NCBI GenBank assembly: GCA_016721015.1
Contig: JADKJL010000002.1
Span: 1-34,911 of the forward strand
DNA: 34,911 nt
Reading direction: 5' to 3'
Source of the DNA: Lysobacterales bacterium
GTDB lineage: Bacteria; Pseudomonadota; Gammaproteobacteria; Xanthomonadales; Rhodanobacteraceae
The notes under the pieces are model-generated. The model saw only the letters and a program-made list of their open reading frames with translations, did no database searches and was not told the DNA's origin. Made by a program: the position numbers and the translations under genes. Shown here piece after piece: positions 1-9,283 of the stretch. Position 1 is the stretch's first letter. Each line of letters begins with the position of its first letter.

Positions 1-230
1 ATGCGGTGCAGCTATGGGTCGAGTGGCAGGGTCAACGCGTTGACCTTGGCGCCGATCCCGATACGTTCTTCCGGCTCCTTGCGCAACTGCTTGTCGGCAA
101 ACGACCTGGACGCGTCGAACCGCGGGCGCGAAAACGTCGACCCAAACCTTACCCATGGCTCAAAATGCCTCGCGCCAAGGCCCGTGAACACGTCCAAAAA
201 TACGGTCATCTGTGGCGCTACAAGGCTTAA
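1..230 (+). CDS. IS4-family transposase, C-terminal fragment (5' end outside window)
   Basis: The reading frame is open from the window edge to TAA at 228–230, giving about 75 residues. The end is very basic and contains RPGRVEPRARKRRPKPYPWL followed by KPRA-like residues. This resembles the C-terminus of IS4-type DDE transposases, where 'RPGRxEPRAxKRRPK' followed by 'LxxPRxxAR' is common. The catalytic DDE residues would lie upstream, outside the window, so activity cannot be judged. The structured inverted-repeat element at 244–538 starts 14 bases after the stop, so the IS end and that element abut. The family call comes from motif memory; the fragment could also belong to a related IS subgroup. 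Confidence 0.72.
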   Translation, partial: AVQLWVEWQGQRVDLGADPDTFFRLLAQLLVGKRPGRVEPRARKRRPKPYPWLKMPRAKAREHVQKYGHLWRYKA

Positions 231-243
231 GTAAGTGCCATTC

Positions 244-538
244 GCTTAAGGCAACGCTGATTAAGTGGCGCAGCCGTCACGACACCTGTCTGCGTGCAGA
301 TCGCGGCGCGCTGACGCTGATGGACTGGCCGTCCCTGGCCGGCAGCGCAACAAAGAAATGCGCGCAGACAGGTATCGCCTAACCGATTGTTTTTACTAAA
401 ACAGGTGGCATCCAGAAGGTCGCCAGCCGCACTGCGCGGCTCGTCAAGGCAACCAGCCTTCACTTCGCCACGCAGCACGGCTAGCGAACCTTCTGAATGC
501 CATGACGGTTGTGCCACTTAATCAGCGTTGCCTTAAGC
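244..538. repeat. MITE-like element with nested inverted repeats
   Basis: The terminal arms 244–279 and 503–538 are inverted copies of each other, 34 of 36 bases matching. Inside them lie two further inverted repeats: 284–298 with 359–373 (one mismatch), and 406–429 with 478–502 (a few mismatches). The second inner hairpin ends directly against the outer right arm. The whole 295-bp stretch could therefore fold into a clover-like cruciform or RNA. No convincing gene is present; the small reading frames here are by-products of the inverted repeat. It lies between an IS4-type transposase end and the putP start, so it could be a non-autonomous mobile element or the facing ends of two IS remnants. 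It fills the gap before putP. Confidence 0.7.
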
Positions 539-592
539 TGTTCGACCTTTCCAGCCTTATCGGCCTGCCGTCCCGCCTGCCCAGGAGTCGCA

Positions 593-2077
593 ATGACCGC
601 AAGCACGCCACTGATCGTCACCTTCGCCATCTACCTCACCGCGACGATCGCCATCGGGTTTTATGCCTGGTATTCGACGCGCACGTTCGATGACTACATT
701 CTCGGTGGCCGCTCGCTGGGCAGCTATGTGACGGCGATGTCGGCCGGCGCATCAGACATGAGCGGCTGGCTGCTGATGGGTTTGCCCGGCGCGCTGTATC
801 TCAGCGGTGCTTCCGAGGCCTGGATCGCGATTGGCCTGATCATCGGCGCCTGGGCGAATTGGCGCTTCGTCGCCGGCCCGCTGCCTGTACACCGAACGCA
901 CCGACAGCGTTGACCCTGCCCGATTATTTCACCCATCGCTTCGCCGACGACAAACGCATCCTGCGCATGTTCTCCGCGCTGGCGATCCTGCTGTTCTTCG
1001 CGATCTATTGCGCCTCAGGGCTCGTCGCCGGCGCGCGCCTGTTTGAAAGCGTGTTCGGCGTTCCCTACGCGCAGGCGCTTTGGTATGGCGCGGCGGCAAC
1101 CATCCTCTACACCTGATCGGCGGCTTCCTCGCGGTCAGCTGGACGGATACCGTGCAGGCCACCCCTGATGCTGTTTGCGCTGCTGCTCACGCCAATCATG
1201 GTGATCGTTAGCAACGGCGGTTTCGATGCAAGCCTGGAGGTGATCCGGCAAGTGGATCCAACGCGGCTGGAGTGGGTTGGCAAGGGTGGCATGATCGCGA
1301 TCGGTCTCGTCGATGGCCTGGGGACTGGGCTACATGGGGCAGCCGCATATCCTGGCGCGCTTCATGGCAGCCGACAGCGTGGCCACGATTCCGCAGCGCA
1401 CGCCGCATCGGCATGACCTGGATGATCCTGTGCCTGCTGGGCGCGGTGGCGGTCGGCTTTTTCGGCATCGCCTGGTTCGGTGCCCACCCGGCGGTTGCCG
1501 GCGATGTCGAGGCCAATTCCGAACGCGTCTTCATCCTGCTTGCCGAGCAACTGTTCAACCCGTGGATCGCCGGCATCCTGTTGTCGGCGATCCTCGCCGC
1601 GGTGATGAGTACCTTGTCGTGCCAGTTGCTGGTCTGCTCAAGTGCGCTGACCGAGGATTTCTATCGCGGTTTCCCTGCGCAAGAACGCGAGCAGCCGCGA
1701 ACTGGTCTGGGTGGGCCGCAGCAGCGTTTTGTTGGTCGCCCTGATCGCGATCGCGATCGCCTCGGATCCCGACAGCAGCGTGCTCGGCCTGGTCAGCTAC
1801 GCCTGGGCCGGTTTTGGGGCCGCTTTCGGCCCGGTCATCCTGCTTTCGCTGTACTGGAAACGGATCAATCGCAATGGCGCGCTCGCCGGCATGATTGTCG
1901 GTGCAGCGACGGTGATCCTGTGGAAGCAGACCGGCAGCGCGCTCTACGAGATCATTCCGGGTTTCATCGCGGCCACCCTCGCGATTGTCGTGGTCAGTCT
2001 GCTCACCCGTGAACCGCCGGCCGAAGTTCAAGCCACACGACGCGGTCAGCAAGGAACTGCGCACAACCGGCTATTGA
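593..2077 (+). CDS. putP: Sodium/proline symporter PutP, multiply frameshifted as read
   Basis: This encodes a sodium:solute symporter of the SSS family, which imports proline with Na+ across the inner membrane. The start ATG at 593 follows AGGAG at 583–587. Family features appear in order but in changing frames: the first helix, the ion-site segment SDMSGWLLMGLPGALY, then LPDYFTHRF, MAWGLGYMGQPHILARFMA, VMSTLSCQLLVCSSALTEDF, and a C-terminal end reading AVSKELRTTGY before TGA at 2075–2077. Summed over frames the length is about 494 residues, normal for PutP. At least seven indels are needed (near 890, 908, 1113, 1160, 1302, 1393, 1685 and 2038). The sequence as given encodes no full protein. 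Either the region carries sequencing errors or it is a recent pseudogene; I favour error because neighbouring genes are broken in the same way. Confidence 0.85.
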
Positions 2078-2094
2078 TCCGGCACGGTTGCATC

Positions 2095-2140
2095 TGTCAA
2101 AGCCTCGCCCTGGGCAATTTCAACGCAGGGCGAGCGACAG
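2095..2140. terminator. Hairpin between convergent putP and the VNGSI protein gene
   Basis: CTCGCCCTG at 2104–2112 pairs with CAGGGCGAG at 2126–2134, and CTGTC/GACAG extends the stem outward. It sits between two convergent stops (2077 and 2155) and could act in both directions. There is no long T-run, so strength is uncertain. Confidence 0.5.
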
Positions 2141-2154
2141 GCAGAACGACCGGG

Positions 2155-2815
2155 TTACGGATGATCGCCGCTGAAGCGGACCGGCTTGGCACCCGTCACT
2201 TCACCGATCTGCGCGCTGTCGCTGACCAGCACTCGACCTTGCGTTCGAACACGAGCGCGCCCTTGACCACGGCGCGCGGGCCGATGACTGACATGCACGG
2301 GCTTGTCCTCGCCCCAGCTGAACCAGCTGTTCGATTTCTCGACGTGAATGCCATGATCGACGCTTCGAATCGGCCCCGATTTCGATATCGCCGGCGACGG
2401 TCTTGATGCCGCCGCCGACAGCGCCTTGCGCAAGCGGATGCTGCCGTTGACATTCGAGACGTCGCCGCTGACATCGCTGTCTTCATCCAGGGTGAGCGGA
2501 CCGTTGACGGTGTCGATCCCTCGCTCACGCGCGAGCGCTTGCCAAGCGAGATGCGGCCGTTGACCGTGCCGGCGGAATGGATGCTGGCATCGTCACCGAT
2601 GTCAATCGAGCCATTGACGGTCGAGATCTCGTCGGCCTGGCCGTGCTCGCCGAGGCTGATCGAACCATTGACCGTATCGAGGTCGCCAACCGTCTTGCCG
2701 TCGTCAATGCGGATCGAGCCATTCACCTTGCTGGTGTCGTCGCTGGCGCAAGCCGGCGATAGCGAGCCCAGCGCCAGTGTGGCCGGGACCAGTGAAATCA
2801 GGAGGGTCGCAACAT
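2155..2815 (-). CDS. Exported 'VNGSI' repeat protein, frameshifted as read
   Basis: This looks like an exported repetitive protein of a type I recall from xanthomonads. After a hydrophobic leader (LLISLVPATLALGSLSPACA) the unit 'VNGSI-xxGxxxxxGDxxT' repeats about five times (KVNGSIRIDDG, DTVNGSISLGE, STVNGSIDIGD, GTVNGRISLGK, NVNGSIRLRK). This suggests a small beta-solenoid. The end reads GIHVEKSNSWFSWGEDKPVHV, then VIGPRAVVKGALVFERKVE, VLVSDSAQIGEVTGAKPVRF and TAA. These pieces lie in different frames, so about five indels occur in 660 bases. An upstream ATG at 2867 has no ribosome site. The ATG at 2813–2815 has GGAG six bases ahead and gives a normal leader if one indel near 2800 is allowed, so I chose it. 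The function is unknown; the cysteine could make it a lipoprotein, but the lipobox is poor. Confidence 0.7.
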
Positions 2816-2821
2816 GGGAAG

Positions 2822-2826
2822 CTCCG
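2822..2826 (-). promoter_or_regulatory. Ribosome binding site deciding the start at 2815
   Basis: On the minus strand CGGAG lies six bases before ATG at 2815–2813. The longer alternative start at 2867 has no such site, which is why the shorter, frameshifted start is preferred. Confidence 0.5.
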
Positions 2827-2884
2827 AGGGTTGGTAACCCGGGAGTAGATGCGTCGGGACTGCGCATGGTTTAACGCGAAGCTT

Positions 2885-3842
2885 GCCGTCGTCGGAGTGG
2901 CTTCAGCCACGATGCCTTGGGAAATCACAGCAAGGGCATCGCGATTGAAATCGCTCCCACCAAAGTCGGCGCCTGGCGCAGGCTCGGGATCGGAGATACT
3001 TTCTGGCATGAAGATCCAAGCATGCCTGTCGTGGGAGTGGCTTCAGCCACGATGCCTTGGGGGAATCACAGCAAGGGCATCGCGATTGAAATCGCTCCCA
3101 CCAACCTCAGCGCCTGGCGCAGGCGCAGGCGCAGGCTCGGGATCGGGATCGGGATCGGGATCGGAGATACTTTCGCTGGCGTGAAGGTCCAGGCAGCAAG
3201 CCTGTCGGGCGAACCTGTCGTGGGAGTGGCTTCAGCCACGATGCCTTGGGGGGATCACAGCAAGGGCATCGCGATTGAAATCGCTCCCACCAACCTCAGC
3301 GCCTGGCGCAGGCTCGGGATCGGAGATACTTTCGCTGGCATGAAGATCCAAGCATGCCTGTCTGGGATGGCTTCAGCCACGATGCCTCGGGGAATCACAG
3401 CAAGGGCATCGCGATTTGAAATCGCTCCCACGAAAGTCGGCGCCTGGCGCAGGCTCAGGATCAGGATCAGGATCGGATCGGAGATACTTTCGCTGGCGTG
3501 AAGGTTCAGAGCAGCCTGTCGGGGAACCTGTCGTGGGGAGTGGCTTCAGCCACGATGCTCTGGGGGAATCACAGCAAGGGCATCGCGATTGAAATCGCTC
3601 CCACGAAAGTCGGCGCCCGACGCAAGCACGGGATCGGAGATACTTTCGCTGGCGTGAAGATCCAGGCAGCAAGCCGGTCGTGGGAACCTGTCGTGGGAGT
3701 GGCTTCAGCCACGATGCTCTGGGAACGCGCGGCCACCCCGAGGAAACCCCCCCCCGAAGACGGCCCCCCCGCCGGGCCGGGACGCCCCCGCCGGGTGATT
3801 GGAAGCATGGCAAGGGCATCGCGATTGAAATCGCTCCCACAA
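2885..3842. repeat. Array of six REP-like double palindromes
   Basis: This gene-free stretch holds six units about 140–190 bp apart. Left arms start near 2891, 3032, 3220, 3363, 3533 and 3693. Right arms end near 2960, 3101, 3290, 3431, 3604 and 3840. Each left arm reads GTGGGAG, then the hairpin TGGCTTCAGCCA, then CGATGC. Each right arm is its inverted partner with hairpin CGATTTCAATCG (read on the minus strand). Loops share AATCACAGCAAGG, and the spacers share TCGGCGCCTGGCGCAGGCTC and GGAGATACTTTCGCTGGC. The layout (GGAG foot plus short stem, paired head to head) matches REP/BIME elements mobilised by RAYT transposases. Spacers are not unique, so it is not a CRISPR. The long frames crossing it are repeat artefacts. 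Confidence 0.85.
3116..3164. repeat. Microsatellites inside the REP array spacer
   Basis: Three copies of GGCGCA are followed by about four copies of GGGATC. The equivalent spacer of the fifth unit (3455–3478) has copies of CAGGAT instead, so this short tract varies between units. Confidence 0.75.
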
Positions 3843-3942
3843 AACTCTCAAGCCGCACGAATCCGGGCATCACGGCCCGCATCCGTTACCATTTGACGGC
3901 AATTCATTCGCACTTCCTGTTCCTGCCTCGCCGAGCTTGTCC

Positions 3943-5474
3943 ATGTCCCGACCGAAACCCGTGCTCCTGCTCATCCTCGATGGATGGGGCCACCGCGAGG
4001 AAACCGCGCACAACGCGATCGCCCTGGCCCATTGTCCGAACTGGCGACGCCTGCTCGCCGAATGCCCACCACAGCCTGGTCGATACGCACGGCCTGAGTG
4101 TCGGTTTGCCGGATGGGCAGATGGGGAACTCCGAAGTCGGCCGCCTGAACATCGGCTCCGGTCGTGTCGTCTATCAGGATCTGACCCGCATCGACGCGGC
4201 GATTGCCGACGGTACGCTGGCGCAGAACCCGGCTTTGATCTCGGCCTGCGCGGCGGTCAAGGCGAATACCGGATGCCTGCACCTGTTTGGCCTGCTGTCG
4301 CCGGGGGGCGTGCACAGCCACGAGAACCACATCCTCGCGATGATCGATATCGCCGCCCGCGCCGGCGTGACACGGATCGCCGTGCACGCCTTCCTCGATG
4401 GTCGCGACACGCCGCCACGCAGCGCACGCGAATCGCTGCTCAAGCTCGAAGCGAAATGCGCGGAATACCCGGCTGCGGTCATCGCCAGCATCAGCGGCCG
4501 CTACTTCGCCATGGATCGCGACCAGCGCTGGGATCGGGTCAAGCTCGCCTGGGGATGCGATCGTCGACGCACGGGCGGGTTTCATGCCGACTCCAGTCTG
4601 GCGGCGCTCGGTGCGGCCTACGCCCGCGACGAGAACGACGAGTTCGTCAAACCAACCGTGATCGGCACCGGCGTGCCAGTGGCGGATGGCGACGCGATCC
4701 TGTTCATGAATTTCCGCGCCGACCGTGCACGCCAGTTGAGTCGCGCCTTTGTCGAAGCGGATTTCGCCGGATTCGACCGTGCGCGGGTGCCGAAGCTCGC
4801 CGCGTTCGTGACCCCTGACTGAATACGCCGCCGACCTGCCGGTCAGCGCGATTGCCTTCCCGGCGCAGTCGATGGCCAATACGCTTGGCGAAGTGCTTGC
4901 CGCGCAGGGCATGGCGCAACTGCGCATCGCCGAAACCGAGAAATACGCACATGTGACGTTTTTCTTTTCGGGCGGACGCGAGGAACCGTTTGCCGGCGAG
5001 CAGCGCATCCTCGTGCCGAGTCCGAAAGTGGCGACCTACGACCTGCAACCACAGATGAGCCTGCCCGAACTGACCGATCGGCTGGTGGTGGAAATCCACG
5101 CGCGTCACTTCGACTTCATCGTCTGTAACGTCGCCAATGCCGACATGGTCGGCCATAGCGGCATCGAAAGTGCGGCGATCAAGGCTGCCGAGGCGATCGA
5201 CGTCGCGCTCGGCCGGATCACGGCGGCCATTCGCGAAAGTGGCGGCGAGATGCTGGTCACCGCCGATCACGGCAATCTCGAACAGATGCTCGACGACAAT
5301 GGCATCGCGCACACCCAGCACACGGTTGGCCCGGTACCGCTGGTCTACGTCGGCCGTCAGGCCCGCCTCCACGCCGGCGCCTTGCGCGATCTGGCACCGA
5401 CTGTGCTTGCCTTGATGGGCATTGCGCAACCGGCCGAGATGAGCGGGCGCAACCTCGTCGAATTTGCCACTTGA
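3943..5474 (+). CDS. gpmI: 2,3-bisphosphoglycerate-independent phosphoglycerate mutase, frameshifted as read
   Basis: GpmI interconverts 3- and 2-phosphoglycerate in glycolysis, using two Mn2+ ions and a phosphoserine. The N-terminus has the metal motif LLILDGWGHRE. The phosphorylated serine lies in GQMGNSEVGRLNIGSGR. Further family segments are GVHSHENHI, HAFLDGRDTPPRS, ISGRYFAMDRDQRWDR, FMNFRADRARQLSR, EKYAHVTFFFSGG, NADMVGHSG and VTADHGNLEQM. Together they give about 510 residues, the usual length. ATG at 3943 is chosen because the protein begins MSRPKPVLLLILDGWG. Indels are needed near 4065, around 4550 (local) and near 4815. The stop TGA at 5472–5474 overlaps a TTG start of envC. The order gpmI–envC–ctp is common in gammaproteobacteria. 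A probably essential enzyme with several shifts points to sequence error. Confidence 0.9.
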
Positions 5475-6631
5475 GCGTGGCGCGCCGTCTCGTTCTTTGC
5501 GCCTTGCTGGTCATGGCCATGCTGGCGCGCGCCGAAGCGGACGACCCTGCCCGCGATGCCGGCGAGAAGGAGGCCCAGCAGAAACTTGAGCAGGTTCGCA
5601 CCCTTATCCGCGCGCTCACTGACGAACTGCGCGCGACGCGTGGCGAGCGCGACGAGGCCACGGCCGCGTTGCGCAAGCAGGAAATCGCGATTGCCGCGGC
5701 GGCCGGCGAAGTGCAGACGATCGACGCGCAACTGATCGCGCAAAACAGCGAGCTCGATGCACTCGGCCAGCAGCGCGATGCGCTGGCCGGGAAACTGCGC
5801 AAGCAGCGCGAGGCGCTGGCCGTGCTGCTGCGCTCGGCCTATGCGCTGGGCCGCAGCGAGGAGCTCAAACTGCTGTTGCAACAGGAGGATGTCGGCTCGA
5901 TCGCCCGCGTGCTCGCCTATCACCGCTATTTCCAGCGTGCCCGCGTCGATCGCATCGATACGCTGATGGTCGATCTCGGCCAGCTCGCCACTGTGCAGGA
6001 ACAGATCGAGGCCAAGCGCGTCGCGCTGACCGCCACGCGCAAGCAACGCGAGGTCGACGTGGCCGCCTTTGCAGACCCAGCGTGACGAGCGCGCCAGGCT
6101 GCTCGACGGACTCGACGGACAATTGAAAGATCAGCAAGCGCGCCTCGCGGTGATGGCGCGACGAGAAAGGTCTCATCGACCTGCTCGAAAAACTGCGCGA
6201 CGTGTTCGCCGACATTCCCGACAAACCGGACGGCGCGGAGCCGTTTGCGAGCCTGCGCGGGCGCTTGCCGAAGCCCGTCAGCGGTCGCATCCTGACCGGT
6301 TTCGGTGCTGCCGACGACAGCGGGCGGGCGCTTTCGGGCGTGCTCATCGGATCACCCAGCGGCAGTCCGGTGCATGCGATCGCGCGCGGTCGCGTGGCCT
6401 ATGCGGACTGGCTCAAGGGCTACGGCATGCTGCTCATTCTCGATCACGGCGATGGCTACATGAGCCTGTACGGCTACAACGAAACGCTGCGCAAGGAAGT
6501 CGGCGACTGGGTTTCGGCCGGCGAGACGATCGCCACCAGCGGCAACAGCGGTGGCCAGAAGGCGGCGGCCCTTTATTTCGAGCTGCGCCTGCAGGGGCAA
6601 GCCGCTCAATCCGAAATCCTGGCTTCGCTGA
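5471..6631 (+). CDS. envC: Murein hydrolase activator EnvC, frameshifted as read
   Basis: EnvC is periplasmic and activates cell-wall amidases at the division septum. A signal peptide (LVLCALLVMAMLARAEA) is followed by a long coiled coil of Lys/Glu/Ala/Arg-rich heptads (about residues 30–230), then a LytM (M23) domain with GRVAYADWLKGYGMLLILDH, GYMSLYGYNETL and ALYFELR. The zinc ligands of active M23 enzymes are replaced (GVLIG in place of HxxxD; YGYN in place of HxH), as expected for a non-catalytic activator. Three indels are needed (near 6068, 6160 and 6596); the last restores the ending GKPLNPKSWLR and TGA at 6629–6631. The start may be TTG 5471, overlapping the gpmI stop, or GTG 5477; neither has a clear ribosome site, so translational coupling is likely. 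Confidence 0.88.
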
Positions 6632-6676
6632 TACGGCACTCGCGCTATGATCGGCGCGCTCCTGAGGTTTTCCCCG

Positions 6677-8087
6677 ATGGCTTTTCGATTCCGTTTGCAC
6701 TTGATCCTCGTTGCCGTTTTCGCCGTGTGCGCGCATGCCTGGGCGGCGGATCCACCGGCCAGCACCGAACCCGTCGATGAAACCGACAGCACGATCGATG
6801 TGCAAGATGGCGTCCCGCCGCCGGCGGCAGCGGCGCCAAAAGCAGGGCGGAGATCAATCTCGATGACGTGCGCCGCTTTACGGCAGTGATGAGCCTGGTC
6901 AAGCAGGCCTATGTCGAGCCGGTCGACGACCACCAGCTCATGCTCGCCGCGATCAGGGCATGCTGGTCGGACTGGATCCGCACAGCGAGTACCTCGAAGC
7001 CGATGAACTCGATCAGCTCAACGAAGACACCTCGGGCAGCTACGCCGGCCTCGGTCTCGAAGTGACCACGGTGGATGGTTTCCTGCGCGTGATCGCGCCG
7101 ATCGACGAGACGCCCGCCGAGCGCGCCGGGATCAAGGCCGGCGATACCATCCTGCGTATCGACAACGTGCTGGTGCAGGCCGACAACCTCGGCGACGCGG
7201 TCGACATGTTGCGCGGCGTTGCCGGCTCCGATGTGACGCTGTCGATCCTGCGCGAAGGCTCGCGCGAGCCCCAGGATTTCAAGCTCAAGCGCGAGATCAT
7301 CCCGCGTCGCCAGCGTGCGCGGCCGCCTGCCTCGAGCCGGGTTATGCGTATCTGCGCGTGTCCCAGTTCCAGGCCGAGACCGGCAGCGACCTGCGCAAGC
7401 GCATCGCCTATCTGCAGAAGGAAAATGGCAAGCCCCTGATCGGCGCCGTGCTCGATCTGCGCAGCAATCCGGGTGGCCTGCTCAATGCCGCCGTCGAAGT
7501 CAGCGACCTGCTCCTCGATGCCGGTGGCATCGTCACCACGCGCGGTCGTATCCGCGAAGCCGGGATGGCGTTCCAGGCGACTCCTGGCGATGCACTCGAT
7601 GGAGCCTCCCTGGTCGTCCTGATCGATCGCGGCAGCGCGTCGGCGGCCGAAATCGTTGCCGGCGCGCTCAAGGACAACCACCGCGCCCTGCTCATGGGCC
7701 GACGCAGTTTCGGCAAGGGCTCGGTGCAGACCGTGCTCAATCTCGATGATCGGCACGCGCTCAAGCTGACCACCGCCCGTTACTACACGCCGAGTGGCGT
7801 TTCGATCCAAGGCCGCAGGCATCCAGCCCGACATCGAGCTGGCTGATCTGGCCCTGAGCGAAAACGAAGGCGATGCATTCGGGCGGATCAGCGAGCGCGA
7901 CCTGCGCAATCACCTGAAGGGTGACGCGGAAACGCCGGCCGGCAAGTCCGCCGGGGACGCGAAGTCAAAGCCCAGCGCGCCCACCGACTACGCCCTCAAT
8001 GAAGCGCTCAATGCACTGAAGGCGATGGCTTTGCAGCAGCGCCGAGCGGCTCCACCGGTTCCGACCGCGAAGGAAAACAAGGGCTGA
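6677..8087 (+). CDS. ctp: Carboxy-terminal processing protease (S41A), frameshifted as read
   Basis: This is a periplasmic serine protease of the CtpA/Prc type that trims or degrades exported proteins. ATG at 6677 follows TGAGG nine bases upstream and starts a signal peptide (FRLHLILVAVFAVCAHAWA). A Pro/Ala-rich stretch follows, then MLVGLDPHSEYL, and a PDZ domain with GLGLEVTTVDGFLRVIAPI and ERAGIKAGDTILRID. The catalytic core has VLDLRSNPGGLL, the serine in IDRGSASAAEIVAGAL, and the lysine in GRRSFGKGSVQT. The tail is rich in Lys, Pro and Ala. At least five indels are needed (near 6853, 6957, 7305–7325 and 7815). The summed length is about 470 residues, normal for the family. It follows envC by 45 bases in a probable operon. 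Confidence 0.88.
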
Positions 8088-8338
8088 GTTGGCGCCGTCG
8101 GCAGCGGCGCGGAAATCCGTGTCTGGCAGACGCTTCGATCTTTCCGGCAGAACAACGGGCAACAGGCTGTCAAGGTGCCTGGCGCGTTAAAAGTTCGTGA
8201 TGGTGAAGCACGGGGCTACGCAAACGGCGTCCACGCGCTAAACTTGGAGTTTGACCCACCGCGCTTGAACGCTGCGGAGGGTTGCCTGACCCGGCCCCCT
8301 GGACGCGTCAGCAAGCGATCGAACAAAGGAACCCCTGC

Positions 8339-9144
8339 ATGAAGAGTCAAAGTCTCGCCGCCCTGTTGTGTTGCCTTGCTGGATCCCTGATCGCCTCGGC
8401 GGCCTGCGCCACCCAGCTGTACAGCAATGGCCCCATCGTCACCAATCCGGGTGCGCATCTGCCGAGCGGCGATGTCAGCCTGGTCAGGATGTGACCTATC
8501 CAGGTGCGACCGCGTTCGGCATAACGGCGGGACCGGATTATCGCCTCACCGACGACTTCAGCGTGCCGGCCGGCCACTTCTGGACGATCGACAGTGCGAC
8601 GTTGTTCGGTTATCAGACCGGTTCTGGCGATGCCGCATTCACCGATGCGCGGGTCATCATCTGGCAGGGATTCCCGGATTCCTTCAACAGCACCAAGCTG
8701 TTCGATGGCACGGTCAGCAACAACCTGGTCTCCTCGACACCCGGTGTCTGGCGCACGGCGGAATCGTTCGGCGCGACGACCTTCAGCAATTCCGAGCGCC
8801 GGGTCAAGGATCTGCTCGTGGCGATTCCGCCCCTGGTTCTCGGCGGCGGGACGTACTGGATCGACTGGCAATTGAAGGGGCCGGTAGCGACCGATCGGGT
8901 GTTCACGCCACCGGTGACAATCCTCGGCCAGCCCTCTACCGCGGCCAATGGATTTGCCCGTCGCAAGTGTCCGTCACCGGCGCCCGAAGGTGACGCCGAG
9001 TGCGTGAATACGCCCGGAGGTTGGATATTCTTTCGCAATGGCATCGCGCCTTACCTGGTCGATCTGCCATTTCTGCTGCATGGCAGCGACGTGGTCGATC
9101 TGCTCTTCAAGGATGGTTTCGACACGGTACCGGCTACGCCCTGA
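8339..9144 (+). CDS. Secreted protein with C-terminal LFKDGFD motif, one frameshift as read
   Basis: I do not recognise the family of the main domain. ATG at 8339 has AAAGGA about ten bases upstream and opens a signal peptide (MKSQSLAALLCCLAGSLIAS, then AACA). The mature part is rich in Gly, Thr, Ser and aromatic residues, with segments such as DDFSVPAGHFWTIDS and GGGTYWIDWQL that suggest beta-sandwich structure. Near the end there is VVDLLFKDGFDTVPATP. The same 'LxxDGF(D/E)' string occurs near the C-terminus of the giant protein at 14060–18994 (VLLRDGFEVGG). One indel near 8490 joins the signal peptide frame to the main frame. About 268 residues. A strong terminator follows at 9177. Confidence 0.7.
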
Positions 9145-9176
9145 GGCGAAATCGGGAGGCCCGCATTGCTGACCCG

Positions 9177-9212
9177 AACGGCAGGCCTGGAGAATTCCGG
9201 CCTGCCGTTTTC
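9177..9212 (+). terminator. Rho-independent terminator
   Basis: AACGGCAGGCC at 9177–9187 pairs perfectly with GGCCTGCCGTT at 9199–9209, and the stem runs into TTTTCATTT. It lies 33 bases after the stop of the secreted protein gene. Confidence 0.85.
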
Positions 9213-9283
9213 ATTTCTACCGGAACGCTTTCGATGGTTTCGGACTCGCCGGCCCGCGCTCGGGCCGGGGCATCGGAGGACTG

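Noticed and set aside
227..517. A 96-residue minus-strand frame
   Set aside because: It is read through the inverted-repeat element and has no ribosome site or known similarity.
2885..3842. Possible CRISPR array
   Set aside because: Repeats are imperfect double palindromes with shared, not unique, spacers, and no cas genes are near.
2849..3896. Frames of 111–194 residues across the REP array
   Set aside because: They only translate the repeated palindromes (SATMPWG, KGIAIEIAPT) and change with the repeat phase.
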